64,000 nucleotides of DNA. Origin: Azospirillum brasilense. GTDB taxonomy: Bacteria > Pseudomonadota > Alphaproteobacteria > Azospirillales > Azospirillaceae. The position numbers and the translations under genes were made by a program. This document shows positions 26,272-35,490 of the stretch, piece by piece. Within the stretch, counting starts at the first letter, position 1. Each line of letters begins with the position of its first letter. Under the pieces are notes generated by a model. It was not told where the DNA came from. It saw only the letters and a list, made by a program, of their open reading frames with translations, and searched no databases. The stretch covers positions 1 to 64,000 of the forward strand of contig NZ_QOKV01000025.1 in the NCBI RefSeq assembly GCF_008365405.1, given 5' to 3'.

Positions 26272-27477
26272 GTGACCGATACCACCCTGTCCCGGCCCAA
26301 GGCCGGGGGAACGGCCCTGCCCGTCCTGGGGACGATCAGCGTCTGCCATCTGCTGAACGACCTGATCCAGTCCCTGCTGCCCGCGATCTACCCGATCCTG
26401 AAGGGCGGGTTCGACCTCAGCTTCGCGCAGATCGGCCTGCTCACCCTGACCTACCAGATCACCGCCTCGCTGCTTCAGCCGATCATCGGGCTCGCCACCG
26501 ACCGGCGGCCGGCCCCCTACTCGCTGACCATCGGCATGGGGGCGTCGCTGGTCGGACTGGTCACGCTGGCCTTCGCGCCGAACTACGCGGCGCTGCTGGT
26601 CGGGGCGACCCTGCTGGGCTTCGGCTCCTCCGTCTTCCACCCCGAGGCGTCGCGGATCGCCCGGCTGGCCTCCGGCGGGGCGCACGGGCTGGCGCAGTCG
26701 CTGTTCCAGGTGGGCGGCAACGCCGGCTCGGCGCTGGGGCCGCTGCTGGCCGCCTACATCATCCTGCCGCGTGGGCAGGAAAGCCTGTCCTGGTTCGCCC
26801 TCGCCGCCTTGGGCGGCATGGTGCTGCTGACCGGCATCGGGCGCTGGTACGCGCGCAGCGACCACGCCCGCCCGGTCCGCCGCGGCGCCGCGGTCCGTCA
26901 CCCCGGCCTGACCCACGGGCAGGTGAACCGGGCGCTGGCCGTGCTGATGGTGCTGATCCTGTCCAAATACGTCTATCTGGCCTGCCTGACCAGCTACTAC
27001 ACCTTCTTCCTGATGGAGCGCTTCGCCATGGCGCCGGACTCCGCTCAGCTCTGCCTGTTCGTCTTCCTGGCCGCGGTGGCGACGGGAACGATCATCGGCG
27101 GGCCGGTCGGCGACCGGATCGGGCGCAAGACGGTCATCTGGGTGTCGATCCTCGGCATCCTGCCCTTCACGCTTCTGCTGCCCCATGTCGGGCTGACGGC
27201 GACGGTCGCCCTCAGCGCGGTGATCGGGCTGGCCCTGGCCTCGGCCTTCCCCGCCATCATCGTCTACGCGCAGGAGCTGATGCCCGGCCGGGTCGGCATG
27301 GTCTCCGGCCTGTTCTTCGGGCTGGCCTTCGGCATCGGAGGCATGGCCGCCGCCGGGCTCGGCGTCCTGGCCGATTGGAAGGGCATCGGCTTCGTCTTCC
27401 AAGCCTGCTCGGTCGTTCCCCTGCTCGGCCTGTTCGCCGCGCTGCTGCCCAACGTTTCCCCACACAAGGCCTCCTGA
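26272..27477 (+). CDS. MFS transporter, fosmidomycin-resistance (Fsr) type
   Basis: A 401-aa, 12-helix efflux protein. The opening LGTISVCHLLNDLIQSLLPAIYPILK, the motif-A equivalents (GLATDRRPAPYSL, GPVGDRIGRKTVIWVSILG) and HPEASRIARLASGGAHGLAQSLFQVGGNAG are characteristic of the Fsr family. The start is the GTG at 26272 (VTDTTLSRP); a TTG at 26209 would add a basic, non-homologous tail. Divergent from the AraC gene, which probably controls it. The natural substrate is unknown. Confidence 0.9.
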   Translation: MTDTTLSRPKAGGTALPVLGTISVCHLLNDLIQSLLPAIYPILKGGFDLSFAQIGLLTLTYQITASLLQPIIGLATDRRPAPYSLTIGMGASLVGLVTLAFAPNYAALLVGATLLGFGSSVFHPEASRIARLASGGAHGLAQSLFQVGGNAGSALGPLLAAYIILPRGQESLSWFALAALGGMVLLTGIGRWYARSDHARPVRRGAAVRHPGLTHGQVNRALAVLMVLILSKYVYLACLTSYYTFFLMERFAMAPDSAQLCLFVFLAAVATGTIIGGPVGDRIGRKTVIWVSILGILPFTLLLPHVGLTATVALSAVIGLALASAFPAIIVYAQELMPGRVGMVSGLFFGLAFGIGGMAAAGLGVLADWKGIGFVFQACSVVPLLGLFAALLPNVSPHKAS

Positions 27478-27621
27478 ACCGCAAACGAGCCGATGTGAGC
27501 CCGCCGGACGGGTCTCCGCTCCACCATCCGGAAAAAGGTTGTTTCGGCCTCGACAGGCCGGGCCGCCGTCGTCCAGACTGCCTCCCCAAATAGAACGACA
27601 AACAACTAAGGGGAGGCAGGG

Positions 27622-27912
27622 ATGGCGGCGGTTCCGTCCGGGATGGTGTTCGAGAATCCCACGAACGGCCAGCGGGAGGCGGTGACCAACCGCGAGATCC
27701 TCTGGGCCTTTCTGCTCGGCCCGGTCTATTTCGCGAAAAAGGCGGAATGGCTGCACGCCGCGATTCATGCGGCACTGATCCTCATCTCCATCCCGTTGTG
27801 GCCCACCGGCGTTCTGATGACTTTGGGTGTCTGGGTCGGCTACGCCTGCGCGGCGCCGACGATCCTGGAATACCGGTACCAGAAGATGGGGTGGGAGAAG
27901 GTCGCGGGCTGA
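27622..27912 (+). CDS. small membrane protein, 96 aa
   Basis: Unrecognised beyond a loose likeness to DUF2628-type small membrane proteins (LWAFLLGPVYFAKKAEW followed by two hydrophobic segments, about 45-62 and 63-80). The ribosome binding site GGGGAGG is strong. It stands alone between the MFS gene and a GC-rich repeat. Confidence 0.75.
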   Translation: MAAVPSGMVFENPTNGQREAVTNREILWAFLLGPVYFAKKAEWLHAAIHAALILISIPLWPTGVLMTLGVWVGYACAAPTILEYRYQKMGWEKVAG

Positions 27913-27937
27913 GGTGTGAGGGGGCGCCGTCGTTGGC

Positions 27938-27975
27938 ACCCCCACCCAACCCTCCCCCGCGTGGCGGGAGAGGGC
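27938..27975. repeat. GC-rich palindromic intergenic element
   Basis: CACCCCCACCCAACCCTCCCCCGCGTGGCGGGAGAGGG in two halves forms a CTCCCCCGC / GCGGGAG hairpin. It is a further member of the intergenic element family, placed between convergent genes. Confidence 0.5.
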
Positions 27976-27990
27976 TTTCGATCGGCCGGG

Positions 27991-28488
27991 TCAGGCGGTC
28001 GCGCCGAACTCCTCGGGCGTCAGCACCAGCACGCCGTCCTCGTCGGCGAAGACCAGATCGCCGGGATTGATGCGGATGCCGGCCAAGGTCACCGGCAGAT
28101 CCTTCTGGCCCTCGCCGTTGCGGACGGTCTTGCGCGGGATCGCCGCCAGCGCCTTGATGCCCAGGTCCAGCGTGGCGAGCACGGCGGCGTCGCGGACGCA
28201 GCCGTGGATGACCACGCCCTCCCAGCCGTTCTTCACCGCGTCCTTGGCGATCAGGTCGCCCATCAGGGCGGCGCGCAGGCCGCCGCCGCCATCCACCACC
28301 AGCACCTTGCCCTGCCCAGGCGTGCCCAGCGTCTCCTTGACGCGGGAATTGTCCTCGAAGCACTTCACGGTCACCGCCGCGCCGCTGAATTTGCAACGCC
28401 CACCGAAGTCGCGGAAGACGGGGTCGGCGACGCGGGCGGTCTTCTCGAACCGGTCGTAGAGGTCGCAGGTGCTGTCGAAGTCGGTCAT
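27991..28488 (-). CDS. rraA: RraA family protein (RNase E regulator / HMG aldolase-like)
   Basis: A 165-aa protein with the RraA signatures TCDLYDRFE at the N terminus, VLVVDGGGGLRAALMGDLIAKDAVKNGWEGVVIHGCVRD in the middle and the ending PGDLVFADEDGVLVL. E. coli RraA inhibits RNase E. Related proteins are 4-hydroxy-4-methyl-2-oxoglutarate aldolases with a metal-binding Gly-x-x-Arg-Asp, also present here (GCVRD), so the activity could be either. It lies about 70 nt downstream of the NrtR-like gene on the same strand. Confidence 0.88.
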   Translation of the reverse strand: MTDFDSTCDLYDRFEKTARVADPVFRDFGGRCKFSGAAVTVKCFEDNSRVKETLGTPGQGKVLVVDGGGGLRAALMGDLIAKDAVKNGWEGVVIHGCVRDAAVLATLDLGIKALAAIPRKTVRNGEGQKDLPVTLAGIRINPGDLVFADEDGVLVLTPEEFGATA

Positions 28489-28560
28489 GCGCGTTCGCTC
28501 CCCTTCTTGGGCTTTGGTGGCCTTGGCTTTGACAGCAGGATACCCCCAGATCGGCGATGG

Positions 28561-29589
28561 TCAATCCTCCGGGGCGGCAATGGCGCCCGTGCTCGTGCGT
28601 TCCAGGATAGCGCTGCGGCGGAAGCGGTAGAGTTCGGCGGGGCGCCCGCCGGTCTGGCTCTCATACTGGCCGGTCGGCTCCACCAGCCCGCCGGAGATCA
28701 TCAGGCGCCGGAAATTCTGCTTGTGCAGCCGCTCGCCGGACAGCGCCTCCACCACCTGCTGAAGCTGGTGGAGGGTGAAGGTCGGGGGCAGCAGTTCGAA
28801 CACGATGGGGCGGTATTTCAGCTTGCCGCGCAGACGTTCCAGCGCCGTCGCCAGGACGCGGCGGCCGTCGCGGGCCATCGGGCGGCCCAGCGCGCGCGGC
28901 ATCTCCAGCCGCACCGTCCGCTCCTCCACACCCGCCCGGCGGGCGAGGTCGTGGTCGCGAAACGCCTCCACCACCAGCCCGGCCTCGTAGAGCAGCTCGT
29001 AGCGTTCCAGCACCCGTTCGGAATCCCAGTCTCCGCCGTCCAGGGCGAAGGCCATGCGGGCGCGCTCGCCGCGGCGGGCGCGGGCGGGCTCATCCGGCGC
29101 CGCGGCGATCCAGCGGGCCAGCGCCGGGCGGATCACCGAATCGAGCAGCGCCGGCGGCGAATCGCGCCAGTCCTCCCATGGGAAGAACTCGTACAGACCG
29201 CGCCATTCCGCGCCGTCGATGCGCAGCGGCGCCTCGCGCAGCAGCGCCAGATAGCCGACCACCAGCGAGCGCGGACCGCCGAACAGCTCGTGCGGGTCGC
29301 GGTAACGGTCGCCGAAGCTGTAGAGCTGCTCGACATAGCGCAGGGTCAGCCCGGCCGCGTCCTCCGCCACCGCGCGCAGGCCGTCCTGAAGGGTGCGGAA
29401 GCGTTCGGGATCGAAGGGGGCGCCCGGCAAGGCGTCGCGGTGGGGCGGCGGCTCGTCACCGCGGCGGTGCGATTCGGGGATCTCGAAGCCGCTGCGCACG
29501 GTCACCACGCGCGGCTCGGCGCCGTTCGCCGAGGACACGCCCACCGAAACGATGGCCGCCGTCAGGCCAATCTGCGTTTCCCCTGCCAC
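28561..29589 (-). CDS. NrtR-like NUDIX/winged-helix regulator (COG4111 type)
   Basis: A 342-aa protein with a degenerate NUDIX-like N-terminal half (VEQLYSFGDRYRDP, VVGYLALLRE) and a C-terminal winged helix (RGKLKYRPIVFELLPPTFTLHQLQQVVEALSGERLHKQNFRRLMISGGLVEPTG) of the type found in NrtR NAD-metabolism repressors. The start is set at GTG 29589, 9 nt from a GGAGGC site; the ORF upstream to 30111 runs antisense to the DUF47 gene and is not homologous. Target genes are not visible nearby. Confidence 0.82.
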   Translation of the reverse strand: MAGETQIGLTAAIVSVGVSSANGAEPRVVTVRSGFEIPESHRRGDEPPPHRDALPGAPFDPERFRTLQDGLRAVAEDAAGLTLRYVEQLYSFGDRYRDPHELFGGPRSLVVGYLALLREAPLRIDGAEWRGLYEFFPWEDWRDSPPALLDSVIRPALARWIAAAPDEPARARRGERARMAFALDGGDWDSERVLERYELLYEAGLVVEAFRDHDLARRAGVEERTVRLEMPRALGRPMARDGRRVLATALERLRGKLKYRPIVFELLPPTFTLHQLQQVVEALSGERLHKQNFRRLMISGGLVEPTGQYESQTGGRPAELYRFRRSAILERTSTGAIAAPED

Positions 29590-29706
29590 GCGCCACCCGC
29601 CTCCCCGCTGCCGATCCGTCGGCGGCAGGATAAGCGGCCCGCCGCGGCAAATCACCGGTCTTTCTGCCGGGCACCCCCGTGAAATCTCGCCGCAAGCCAG
29701 CCCGGC

Positions 29707-29724
29707 ATGACACTTTTGTGACTC
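29707..29724 (-). promoter_or_regulatory. candidate Pho box
   Basis: On the minus strand GAGTCAC-AAAA-GTGTCAT, two 7-mers with the 11-nt period of the PhoB site (CTGTCAT-N4-CTGTCAT). It lies about 100 nt upstream of the DUF47-PiT operon, in reverse orientation relative to it. Confidence 0.4.
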
Positions 29725-29827
29725 CCCACAAGCGCCGGGGATGTTACACCAGCCGCGACGCTGAGGCTCGCGCGCGTCCGTGCGGGGTCCCCAGCGGTGC
29801 AGGCCGGCGTAAGTTGGAGAACCACGC

Positions 29828-30481
29828 ATGCTGAATTTGTTCCGGGCCCTGATGCCGCGCGAAGAACGGTTTTTCGACCTGTTCGCCGACCATGCCCGGA
29901 CCGTCGCCACGGGCGCCGAAGCGCTGCGGGCGATGATGGCCAGCGGCCAGGACCTGGAGGAGCGGTTCCAGACCATCCGCCGGGTCGAGAGCGAGGCCGA
30001 CGCCATCGAGAAGGAGATCCAGCTCGCCGTCCACCGCAGCTTCATCGTGCCCTTCGACCGTTCGGACATCCAGGAACTCGGCAAGCGGATGGACGACGTG
30101 CTCAACCTCATCGAGGAGACCGCGCGTCACCTCGTGGAGGCGGGCTTCACCGACTACACGCCGGAAATGCACGCCCAGGCCGACGCCATCGTGCGCTGCA
30201 CCGCCCGGCTGAGCGCGGGCATTCCCCTGCTCCGCGACATTCCCAAACACGTCGAGCAACTCCACGCGATGACCGCCGAGGTGTCGCGGATCGAGAGCGA
30301 AGGCGACCGGCTCCTGCGCGAGGCCAAGCACCGGCTGCGCGACGAGAGCGGCGGGCTCGACGCCCCCATCACCCATCGCCACGCCCTTCAACGCGAGATC
30401 ATCGAGCTGCTGGAACGCGTGCTCGATGCCTGCGAGGACGTGGCCGACACCATCGACGGCATCATCGTCGAACAGGTCTGA
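29828..30481 (+). CDS. DUF47 family PhoU-like protein (PiT accessory)
   Basis: A 217-aa all-helical protein of the PhoU-like DUF47 family (MLNLFRALMPREERFFDLF, IRRVESEADAIEKEIQ, FDRSDIQELGKRMDDVLNLIEETA, LLERVLDACEDVADTIDGIIVE). These proteins are encoded next to PiT phosphate permeases and are thought to control them. Here the pit gene begins 4 nt after the stop, so the two form an operon. Confidence 0.93.
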   Translation: MLNLFRALMPREERFFDLFADHARTVATGAEALRAMMASGQDLEERFQTIRRVESEADAIEKEIQLAVHRSFIVPFDRSDIQELGKRMDDVLNLIEETARHLVEAGFTDYTPEMHAQADAIVRCTARLSAGIPLLRDIPKHVEQLHAMTAEVSRIESEGDRLLREAKHRLRDESGGLDAPITHRHALQREIIELLERVLDACEDVADTIDGIIVEQV

Positions 30482-30485
30482 TCCC

Positions 30486-31493
30486 ATGGAAGCCGCTACC
30501 CTCGCCCTGCCCATCCTCATCGGGCTGATCGGCGTCGCCCTCCTCTTCGATTTCCTCAACGGGCTGCACGACGCGGCCAACTCCATCGCAACGGTCGTCT
30601 CCACCCGCGTGCTGTCGCCGCGGACCGCCGTCGCCATGGCCGCCTTCTTCAACTTCATCGCCTTCCTGTTCTTCGGGCTGCATGTGGCGACCACCATCGG
30701 CACCGGCATCGTCGGGGCGGGGGTGGTGGACCCGCACGTCATCTTCGGCGCGCTGATGGGCGCCATCGTCTGGAACGTCTTCACCTGGTGGCTGGGCATC
30801 CCGTCCAGTTCCTCCCACGCGCTGATCGGCGGCCTCGTCGGGGCCGGCGTGGCGAAAGCGGGGCTGGACGCCGTGGTGGTGTCCGGTCTGGCCAAGACCG
30901 CCGCGGCCATCGTCGTCTCGCCGGTGGTCGGCTTCCTGCTGGCCAGCGTGATGATCGTGACGGTGTCCTGGCTGTTCCGGCGCACCACCCCCTTCGCGGT
31001 CGACCGGCTGTTCCGTCACCTGCAGATCGGCTCCGCCGCTCTCTACAGCCTGGGACACGGCGGCAACGACGCGCAGAAGACCATGGGCATCATCGCCGTC
31101 CTACTCTATTCGCAGGGCATGCTGGGGCCGACCTTCTACGTGCCCTTCTGGGTGGTCATCACCTGCCAGGCCGCGATGGGGCTGGGCACGCTGTTCGGCG
31201 GCTGGCGCATCGTCAAGACCATGGGGTCCAAGCTGACCGACCTGAAGCCGGTCCAGGGCTCCTGCGCAGAGACGGGCGGGGCGATCACCCTGTTCGTCGC
31301 GACGTGGCTCGGCGTGCCGGTCAGCACGACCCACACCATCACCGGCGCGATCATCGGCGTCGGCGCCGCCCGCCGCACCAGCGCGGTGCGCTGGGGGCTG
31401 GCGCAGGGCATCGTCATGGCCTGGGTCATCACCCTGCCGGCGACCGCCATCGTCGGCGCGGTGTTCTACGAGCTGTCGCGAGTGCTCTGGTAA
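30486..31493 (+). CDS. pit: inorganic phosphate transporter, PiT family
   Basis: A 335-aa membrane permease for metal-phosphate symport. Both copies of the PiT signature are present: FLNGLHDAANSIATVVSTRVLSP near the N terminus and LGHGGNDAQKTMGIIAVLL in the second half, plus VPVSTTHTITGAIIGVG. Start at 30486 (MEAATLALP), 4 nt after the DUF47 stop. A terminator follows at 31575. Confidence 0.95.
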   Translation: MEAATLALPILIGLIGVALLFDFLNGLHDAANSIATVVSTRVLSPRTAVAMAAFFNFIAFLFFGLHVATTIGTGIVGAGVVDPHVIFGALMGAIVWNVFTWWLGIPSSSSHALIGGLVGAGVAKAGLDAVVVSGLAKTAAAIVVSPVVGFLLASVMIVTVSWLFRRTTPFAVDRLFRHLQIGSAALYSLGHGGNDAQKTMGIIAVLLYSQGMLGPTFYVPFWVVITCQAAMGLGTLFGGWRIVKTMGSKLTDLKPVQGSCAETGGAITLFVATWLGVPVSTTHTITGAIIGVGAARRTSAVRWGLAQGIVMAWVITLPATAIVGAVFYELSRVLW

Positions 31494-31574
31494 CAACCCC
31501 GGCGCGGCCGGAACACGGCACGGCGGGCCGAAAGGCCCGCCACCCACCGGCCCGGCCGCAAACTCCGAAACGCG

Positions 31575-31602
31575 AAAAGGGCGGCCCGAGGCCGCCCTTT
31601 TT
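31575..31602 (+). terminator. bidirectional rho-independent terminator
   Basis: Stem AAAAGGGCGGCC / GGCCGCCCTTTT with a 3-nt loop and T/A runs on both sides. It can end both the pit transcript and the oppositely oriented tRNA-Gly transcript. Confidence 0.88.
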
Positions 31603-31622
31603 CGTACCATCCGCGCTGAAAA

Positions 31623-31697
31623 TGGAGCGGGCGAAGGGATTCGAACCCTCGACCCCAACCTTGGCAAGGTTGTGCTCTACCCCTGAGCTACGCCCGC
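31623..31697 (-). tRNA. tRNA-Gly(GCC)
   Basis: 75 nt with CCA encoded. Acceptor GCGGGCG/CGCCCGC, anticodon loop TTGCCAA giving anticodon GCC, and T-arm GAGGGTTCGAATCCCTT are all intact. Confidence 0.97.
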
Positions 31698-31719
31698 GCC
31701 GCTCCAGCGGAGGAGCGCC

Positions 31720-31748
31720 CGTATACGCCCCGGCGACGGCCAAGGCAA
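31720..31748 (-). promoter_or_regulatory. promoter of tRNA-Gly
   Basis: On the minus strand -35 TTGCCT (31743-31748), 17-nt spacer and -10 TATACG (31720-31725), 22 nt before the tRNA 5' end. Confidence 0.55.
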
Positions 31749-31971
31749 GCCTTATTTTTCACAACCGCCTCAACCCCTGCGGCGACCCAGGGCAGGCACG
31801 GCAGGAATGCAGGCCGGGACACGCCGCCGCTTGCCGATTGCACGAGGAAACATACCAACATATGTTAGGCTGAGTCTGTCGGAGTGAAATTATCCATCTC
31901 TTGTTTTGAATGTCTGCGCATTCGAAATTGTTTCCTCTAACATGCCGATGACGCTCCGCAGGGGGGCTTCG

Positions 31972-34900
31972 ATGGCCGGAACGGACATGGACTTGGGCGA
32001 ATCGCAATCGATGCCCACGCCGTCACCTCGGGGGGCGCCTCAGGAGGCGCCTCAGGAGGCGTCGTGCCGACCCATGCCCGCCGCCGACGCACCGGACGGC
32101 GGACCGGCCCGGCGCAACAGCGCGGAACGCAAGGTCGTGAGCGTGCTGTTCGCCGACATCGTCGAATCCTCCAGCATGGTGTCGGGCCGCGACCCGGAGG
32201 AGGCCGACCAGACCCTTCTCACCATCCTGCAAATCCTGACCGATGCGGTGGAACGCTATGGCGGCACGGTGGCCCAGGTTCTGGGCGACGGCATCATGGC
32301 GGTGTTCGGCGCCCCCTCCGCTCAGGAGGACCACGCGCTGCGCGCCTGCCTCGCCGCGCAGGACATCGCCCGCTCGGCCATCGATTCGGACGAGTTCAAG
32401 ATGCGGATCGGCATCAGCTCCGGCGAGGTGGTCGCCCAGATCATCGAGACCGGCGTCTGGACCGACTACCGCACGGTGGGCGAAACCGTGCATATCGCCG
32501 CCAAGCTGCAGCAACGGGCGCAACCCAACAGCGTGCTGCTGAGCCGCGAGACGTTGGACCTCGTGCCGAAGGGCCTGACCGTTCGCCCGGCGGGAACGCT
32601 GCGCCTGTCCGCCACGGCGGAGCCGGTGACCGCCTTTGCCCTGGAGGCGGCGCGGGCGATGCGGCGCACGGCGATGGACCTGCTGTCCGCCGAAGGCACC
32701 CTGTTCGTGGGGCGGCAACCCGAACTGGCGGTGCTGACTGGCGCGATGCGGCAGGCCGAGCGGGGACGCGGTGCCTGCGCCATCCTGATCGGAGAGGCCG
32801 GCATCGGCAAATCCCGGCTGACCGGAGAGCTGATGCGCCGTCCGGAGGCGGCGGCCTTCACCATCGCCATCTGGCCGCAATTCCCGATCCGCCGCCTGGG
32901 CGACCCCGACGACCTGGAGGCGGCGGCCCGGTCCCTCGCCCTGTCGGTCTGTGGGGCCGTGGATGGCCCGGCGATGGATGGCCCCGTACTGGATGGCTTG
33001 GCGGTGGCGCGCCTGACCGCCGCCGCGGCGCGCAACGGTGGCGAGTTGGCCGGCGAGGCGATGCGGGAACTGCTCGGCCAGCCTTCCGTCCATCCGCTGT
33101 GGCAAGGGCTCGACCCCGCCCAGAAGGCCGATTTCAGCGTCGAGGGCCTGGTCGCGGCGATCCGCGAGCTGTCGGTGGAGCGCCCGCTGCTGATCCTCGT
33201 CGAGGACGCGCATTGGACGCGCGGGCTGACCAACCGCCTGTTGGATGCCTTGTCCGAGGGGGTGGAGGACTCCCGGGTCTTCGTCCTGGTCACCTCACGG
33301 CCGGACACGCCGGGCGGTTGGACCGCGCCGGACTCCGTCCACGCCCTCGCGCTCGAACCGCTGGAGCCGCTGCAGGCCGACGAGTTCCTGGACCACTGGC
33401 TGGGCCACAGCCCGTCGCTGGCCGACCTGAAGGCGCGCGTCGCGGCGCAAAGCCAGGGCGTGCCGCTCTATCTGGAGGAATCGCTGCGCACGCTGGAGAC
33501 GACCGGGGCCATCGTCGGCAGTCCGGGCCGCTACAGCCTGGGCAAGGCGGACGCCAGGATGGCCCTGCCGGCCACGGTGCACGGCTTGCTGGCCTCGCGG
33601 ATCGACGCGCTGGAGCCCGGCCCGCGGCGGGTGCTGATGCACGCGGCGGTGATCGGCACCTCGGTCGATCTGGGCCTGCTGCGCGCGGTGTCTCCCATCC
33701 CCGCCGCCGAACTGCCTTCGGCTCTGTCCCGGCTGGAACAGAGCGGCTTTTTCGCGCGCTCCCGCCTGCTGCCGAACCTGGAGCTGACCTTCCGCCATGC
33801 GCTGGTCCAGGAGGTCGCCTACGCCACCCTGACCAAGCGGGAGCGCCAGCCGCTGCACGGGCGCGTTTTGCATGCCCTGCGGCGGCGGTCCGACCGCAAC
33901 CTGCCGAACCGGGCGGAGCTGATCGCCCATCACGCCTTCTACGCCGAGGATTGGCCGCTCGCCTGCGCCTATGGCCGCCGGGCCGGGCGACGGGCGGAGA
34001 TGCGCTGCAAGCATTTCGACGCCGGACGCTTCTACGAGCAAGCGTTGAAGGCTCTGGACCACATGCCCGACACCCGCCGCAACACCCAGCGGCGGATCGA
34101 CCTGTGGGTCGGTATTCCCCTTGTCCTGCTGCCGCAGGGGCGCCAGCTGGCCGGCGACCCGCTGGAGGAGGCGCGGGACATGGCGTTGGGCATCGACGAC
34201 CGCATCCGCTACGCCCGCGCGACCTCGCTCAAGGCGTCCTTCCAGTGGGTCTACGGCGTGCTCGACGGCGCCATCGCGCTCAGCCGCAGCGCGCTCGACC
34301 ATCTGGGCAACCAGGGGACGATGGAACTGCGCATCCAGGGGCTGATGCGGCTGGGCGGCATGCTGGTGGACAAGGGGCATTTCCCGGAAGCCCAGGAGAA
34401 GCTGGAGCAGGCACGCACCCTGGCGCTGGCCCATGCCCCCCGCGCGCGCTTCGGCCTGACCGCGGTGGCGGTCGCCATCACCGCCGCCTACCAGGGCCGC
34501 TGCCTCGCCGAACTGGGGCGCGACGACGAGGCCGTCCGGGTGATGCACCACGCGCTCGACATCGCGGAAGAGGTCGGGCACGCCTTCTCCGTGTCTTCGG
34601 TGAAGGTGCATCTGGCGCTGGTCCACATCATCGGCGAGCGCTTCGCCGAGGCCCTGCCTCTGCTGAAGGACGCCGTAACGATCACCGAGGCGACGCGCCT
34701 GCACATCTTCCAGCCGATCACGCTGGGCGCGCTGGGCTACGCCATCGCCCGCACCGGCGGTGCCGCGGAGGGTGCACGGCTGCTGAACGCCAGCCTGGAG
34801 CAGGCGCACATCCTGAACCACTCGCTGCCCAGGCCGCGGATTTTGAACTGGATGTCCGATCTGGCTCTGGAAACGGCACAGCACGACACCGCGATCGGCT

Positions 34901-35127
34901 GCGCCGCCAACGCGCTGGGCATCGCGACGGACGCCGGACAACTGTCCGAGCAGGGTTGGTCGCACTTCGCGCTGGCCCAGGCCTTCACCGCCACCGGCCA
35001 GCACCGCGAAGCCATGGAACATCTGGCGGCTGCCGAGACAATGAGCCGCCAGCTGTCCATGTTGCCGCTCGCCGACCGCTGCCGGGCCTTCCGCCGCTGC
35101 CTCGCCGCGTCCGACCTGAACCGGTGA
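31972..35127 (+). CDS. class III adenylate cyclase with AAA ATPase and TPR regions
   Basis: A 1051-aa soluble multidomain protein. The N-terminal cyclase domain (about 50-215) has metal ligands Asp62 (VLFADIVESS) and Asp106 (VLGDGIMAVFG) and ATP-type determinants Lys54 and Asp165 (VWTDYRTVGE). The transition-state Asn and Arg are replaced by His174 and Lys178 (ETVHIAAKLQ). An AAA/STAND ATPase follows with Walker A GEAGIGKS and Walker B LLILVEDAHW. From about 690 to the end come TPR-like helices. The layout is that of soluble-AC-like cyclases. The ATG at 31972 has a GGGGGG site upstream; 31906 is a TTG. Product is presumed cAMP. A Crp-family gene and a perfect CRP site lie nearby. Confidence 0.9.
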   Translation: MAGTDMDLGESQSMPTPSPRGAPQEAPQEASCRPMPAADAPDGGPARRNSAERKVVSVLFADIVESSSMVSGRDPEEADQTLLTILQILTDAVERYGGTVAQVLGDGIMAVFGAPSAQEDHALRACLAAQDIARSAIDSDEFKMRIGISSGEVVAQIIETGVWTDYRTVGETVHIAAKLQQRAQPNSVLLSRETLDLVPKGLTVRPAGTLRLSATAEPVTAFALEAARAMRRTAMDLLSAEGTLFVGRQPELAVLTGAMRQAERGRGACAILIGEAGIGKSRLTGELMRRPEAAAFTIAIWPQFPIRRLGDPDDLEAAARSLALSVCGAVDGPAMDGPVLDGLAVARLTAAAARNGGELAGEAMRELLGQPSVHPLWQGLDPAQKADFSVEGLVAAIRELSVERPLLILVEDAHWTRGLTNRLLDALSEGVEDSRVFVLVTSRPDTPGGWTAPDSVHALALEPLEPLQADEFLDHWLGHSPSLADLKARVAAQSQGVPLYLEESLRTLETTGAIVGSPGRYSLGKADARMALPATVHGLLASRIDALEPGPRRVLMHAAVIGTSVDLGLLRAVSPIPAAELPSALSRLEQSGFFARSRLLPNLELTFRHALVQEVAYATLTKRERQPLHGRVLHALRRRSDRNLPNRAELIAHHAFYAEDWPLACAYGRRAGRRAEMRCKHFDAGRFYEQALKALDHMPDTRRNTQRRIDLWVGIPLVLLPQGRQLAGDPLEEARDMALGIDDRIRYARATSLKASFQWVYGVLDGAIALSRSALDHLGNQGTMELRIQGLMRLGGMLVDKGHFPEAQEKLEQARTLALAHAPRARFGLTAVAVAITAAYQGRCLAELGRDDEAVRVMHHALDIAEEVGHAFSVSSVKVHLALVHIIGERFAEALPLLKDAVTITEATRLHIFQPITLGALGYAIARTGGAAEGARLLNASLEQAHILNHSLPRPRILNWMSDLALETAQHDTAIGCAANALGIATDAGQLSEQGWSHFALAQAFTATGQHREAMEHLAAAETMSRQLSMLPLADRCRAFRRCLAASDLNR

Positions 35128-35144
35128 ACGCTCCGCCGGAGCGT
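35128..35144. terminator. hairpin between convergent genes
   Basis: Perfect palindrome ACGCTCCG-C-CGGAGCGT fills the gap between the stops of the cyclase and RHH genes. It has no T-run, so it may be a weak terminator or an mRNA 3' stabiliser. Confidence 0.4.
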
Positions 35145-35452
35145 CAGGCGACCAGCGTGGTGCTGCCCGCGGCGGTGCGGCGGAAATGGTCCAGCACATA
35201 GACCCGGACGCTGGTGGCGAAGGGGATTCCCTCCGTCCGGCCGTCGTGGATGTCGGCGCACAGCGCCTCCAGCGACTTGCCCTGGGACTTGGCGATGTCC
35301 TTCAGCCCGTCCCAGATCGTCGCCTCCAGCCGCAGGCTGGCGCGGCGCCCCCCGATGGTCAGCGAGCGAGTCACCACGGCGGGCGGAGCCGTGAGCGAGC
35401 TGAGGTCGGCCATCTCGTCGAGGCTGCGGGGAATGCGGCGGTCCAACTTCAT
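35144..35452 (-). CDS. ribbon-helix-helix regulator
   Basis: A 102-aa protein with a RHH_4-type domain (SLTIGGRRASLRLEATIWDGLKDIAKSQGKSLEALCADIHDG, about 33-75, then TSVRVYVLDHFRR). The ribbon strand (ASLRLE) would insert in the major groove of DNA. Start set at the ATG 35452 with CAGGAG 7 nt upstream; longer versions of the ORF are not homologous. Immediately upstream lie three GCGA-N6-CCCGGG-like direct repeats that are candidate binding sites. It is a paralogue of the RHH gene at 38999. Confidence 0.88.
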   Translation of the reverse strand: MKLDRRIPRSLDEMADLSSLTAPPAVVTRSLTIGGRRASLRLEATIWDGLKDIAKSQGKSLEALCADIHDGRTEGIPFATSVRVYVLDHFRRTAAGSTTLVA

Positions 35453-35490
35453 CGGTACGCTCCTGTCTCGGCTGGCCGGTTCTCGGCTTG

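Noticed and set aside
25261..27945. 894-codon minus-strand ORF across the AraC and MFS genes
   Set aside because: It overlaps two well-supported genes in other frames and begins with a Gln/Asp/Arg-rich shadow sequence.
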